This document shows positions 63,347 through 64,000 of a stretch of DNA of 64,000 nucleotides, piece by piece. The translations under genes and the position numbers were made by a program. The stretch lies in the NCBI GenBank assembly GCA_051004015.1, contig JBPCKT010000135.1, positions 9,275 through 73,274 of the forward strand, read 5' to 3'. The notes below the pieces were generated by a model. It worked only from the letters and a program-made list of their open reading frames with translations, had not been told where the DNA came from and ran no database searches. Within the stretch, counting starts at the first letter, position 1; every line of letters begins with the position of its first letter. Source of the DNA: SXOA01 sp051004015 (GTDB taxonomy: Bacteria; Planctomycetota; Planctomycetia; Pirellulales; Pirellulaceae).

Positions 63347-63953
63347 CCCACGGCGCAAGCCGTGGGAAAGACGCGATAGTGGGACGGGAGCCCCGGCAGG
63401 GGCGATGGAAGAACGGCGATGGGACGCCGCGTCGATTTGGGACAATTCCGCAACGGCCCGCCGACATTGTCGATCCGCCCCGCCGCGATTTCTTTCGCCC
63501 CTGCCGGGGCTTTGAACGCACTCTGCCCTCGTACCCACGGCTTGCGCCGTGGGCTGAAATCTGCCGCCGCTACCGCGGCTACTATTGGTGGCATAACCCA
63601 ACGGTGCGACGGCAATTCACCATTCTCAGCCGCGCAGCGGCGGCGCTCGTGGCTAAACGCCTGGAGCCGTCCAGGTGTCGCCGCTGCGCGGCTGCATGGC
63701 ACGCGGGGACGGCGCTGCGTGGGTTTACGTCCACTTTGCCTTGAGCCCGGAACGGGCGGCGCTAAGGTAGCCCAGGGCGCAGCCCTGGGTACGGAAGAAG
63801 CGAGCGCCCGAAGCCCTGAAAGGGCGCGCTAGGTCGGTTGGACAGCACCTCATCATTAGCGCGCCCGTTCCGGGCTAAGAGAGGAAACCAGCCGCGGAGC
63901 GGCAAATTGTCGCCTTTCGCTCCGCGAAAATGGCGTGGTTTTGCGGAGCGAAA
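63347..63953. repeat. Dense cluster of inverted repeats in the terminal non-coding region
   Basis: At least six elements: CCCACGG at 63347-63366 and in inverted copy at 63534-63553; AGCCCCGGCAGGGGCGA at 63389-63405 with complement at 63495-63511; CAGCCGCGCAGCGGCG at 63627-63642 with complement 63679-63694; AGCCCGGAACGGGC at 63744-63757 with complement 63863-63876; CCCAGGGC/GCCCTGGG at 63771-63789; TTTCGCTCCGC/GCGGAGCGAAA at 63915-63953. No gene is supported from 62840 to 64000. Confidence 0.75.
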
Positions 63954-64000
63954 AGCGAAAAGGCAACAGCGGCACCCGGGAGGCCAAACCCCGAGACATC

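Noticed and set aside
63106..63702. 198-codon minus-strand frame
   Set aside because: It spans the palindrome cluster and the sigma70-like promoter; Arg/Gly/Pro-rich, no ribosome site.

Overview
The window (about 60% G+C) looks like chromosomal DNA of a planctomycete, most likely Pirellulales or a near relative. The evidence is the mix of families: two DUF1549/DUF1553 proteins (one with a planctomycete cytochrome c domain), two DUF1501 proteins with N-terminal arginine motifs, a DUF1559 protein with a prepilin-type N-terminus, an NPCBM-domain protein, a DUF3299 protein, a Uma2 protein, Lys/Glu/Pro-rich exported proteins, and a MoxR-DUF58 pair. I found 53 protein-coding genes and no rRNA, tRNA, CRISPR array, prophage or insertion sequence.

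Layout. 51-15617 is a one-strand block of exported or membrane proteins: HEAT/beta-propeller, von Willebrand A (vWA) membrane protein, two large coiled-coil proteins, a TPR-like protein, an NPCBM protein and three HtrA-like proteins, of which only the first keeps a catalytic triad. 15633-19405 holds a GlmU-type uridylyltransferase, prs, a small membrane protein and a chromate transporter. 19434-26663 is mostly minus strand: purU, an SDR oxidoreductase, the folK-panC-lgt run, a short kinase-like protein facing a small protein, and an AI-2E family transporter. 26964-39142 mixes planctomycete secreted families with Uma2, LRR and WD40 proteins and an overlapping nucleotidyltransferase pair. 39350-51003 carries pckA, a small minus-strand pilin-like/lipoprotein operon, an amidohydrolase, UDP-glucuronate decarboxylase, csrA, a DUF4105 lipoprotein, a Gfo/Idh/MocA oxidoreductase and an M20 peptidase. 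51250-57814 is minus strand with FkbM, DUF1549, a small protein and a tightly coupled DUF1501-TPR-membrane protein operon. 57965-62839 has a thioredoxin/NHL lipoprotein, MoxR and DUF58. The last 1.16 kb is non-coding and full of palindromes.

How the genes fit together. Much of the window concerns the cell envelope: lipoprotein maturation (lgt), envelope proteolysis and sensing (HtrA set), thiol chemistry (thioredoxin/NHL), surface sugars (UDP-xylose, FkbM) and the vWA/MoxR/DUF58 module types. Central metabolism is represented by pckA, prs, purU, panC and folK.

The least expected signals are regulatory and structural. Five genes have a near-consensus -10 hexamer exactly six bases before ATG, which predicts leaderless mRNAs. 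Five large imperfect inverted repeats made of short periodic words lie between genes and in three cases supply or adjoin a start or stop codon. Several perfect palindromes recur, including a 32-base unit present twice 16.5 kb apart. Among the proteins, an Lgt with a PDZ-like insertion, a FolK fused to what looks like a kinase domain without its P-loop, two pseudo-proteases beside an active HtrA, and two compact gene pairs of toxin-antitoxin-like architecture deserve a second look.
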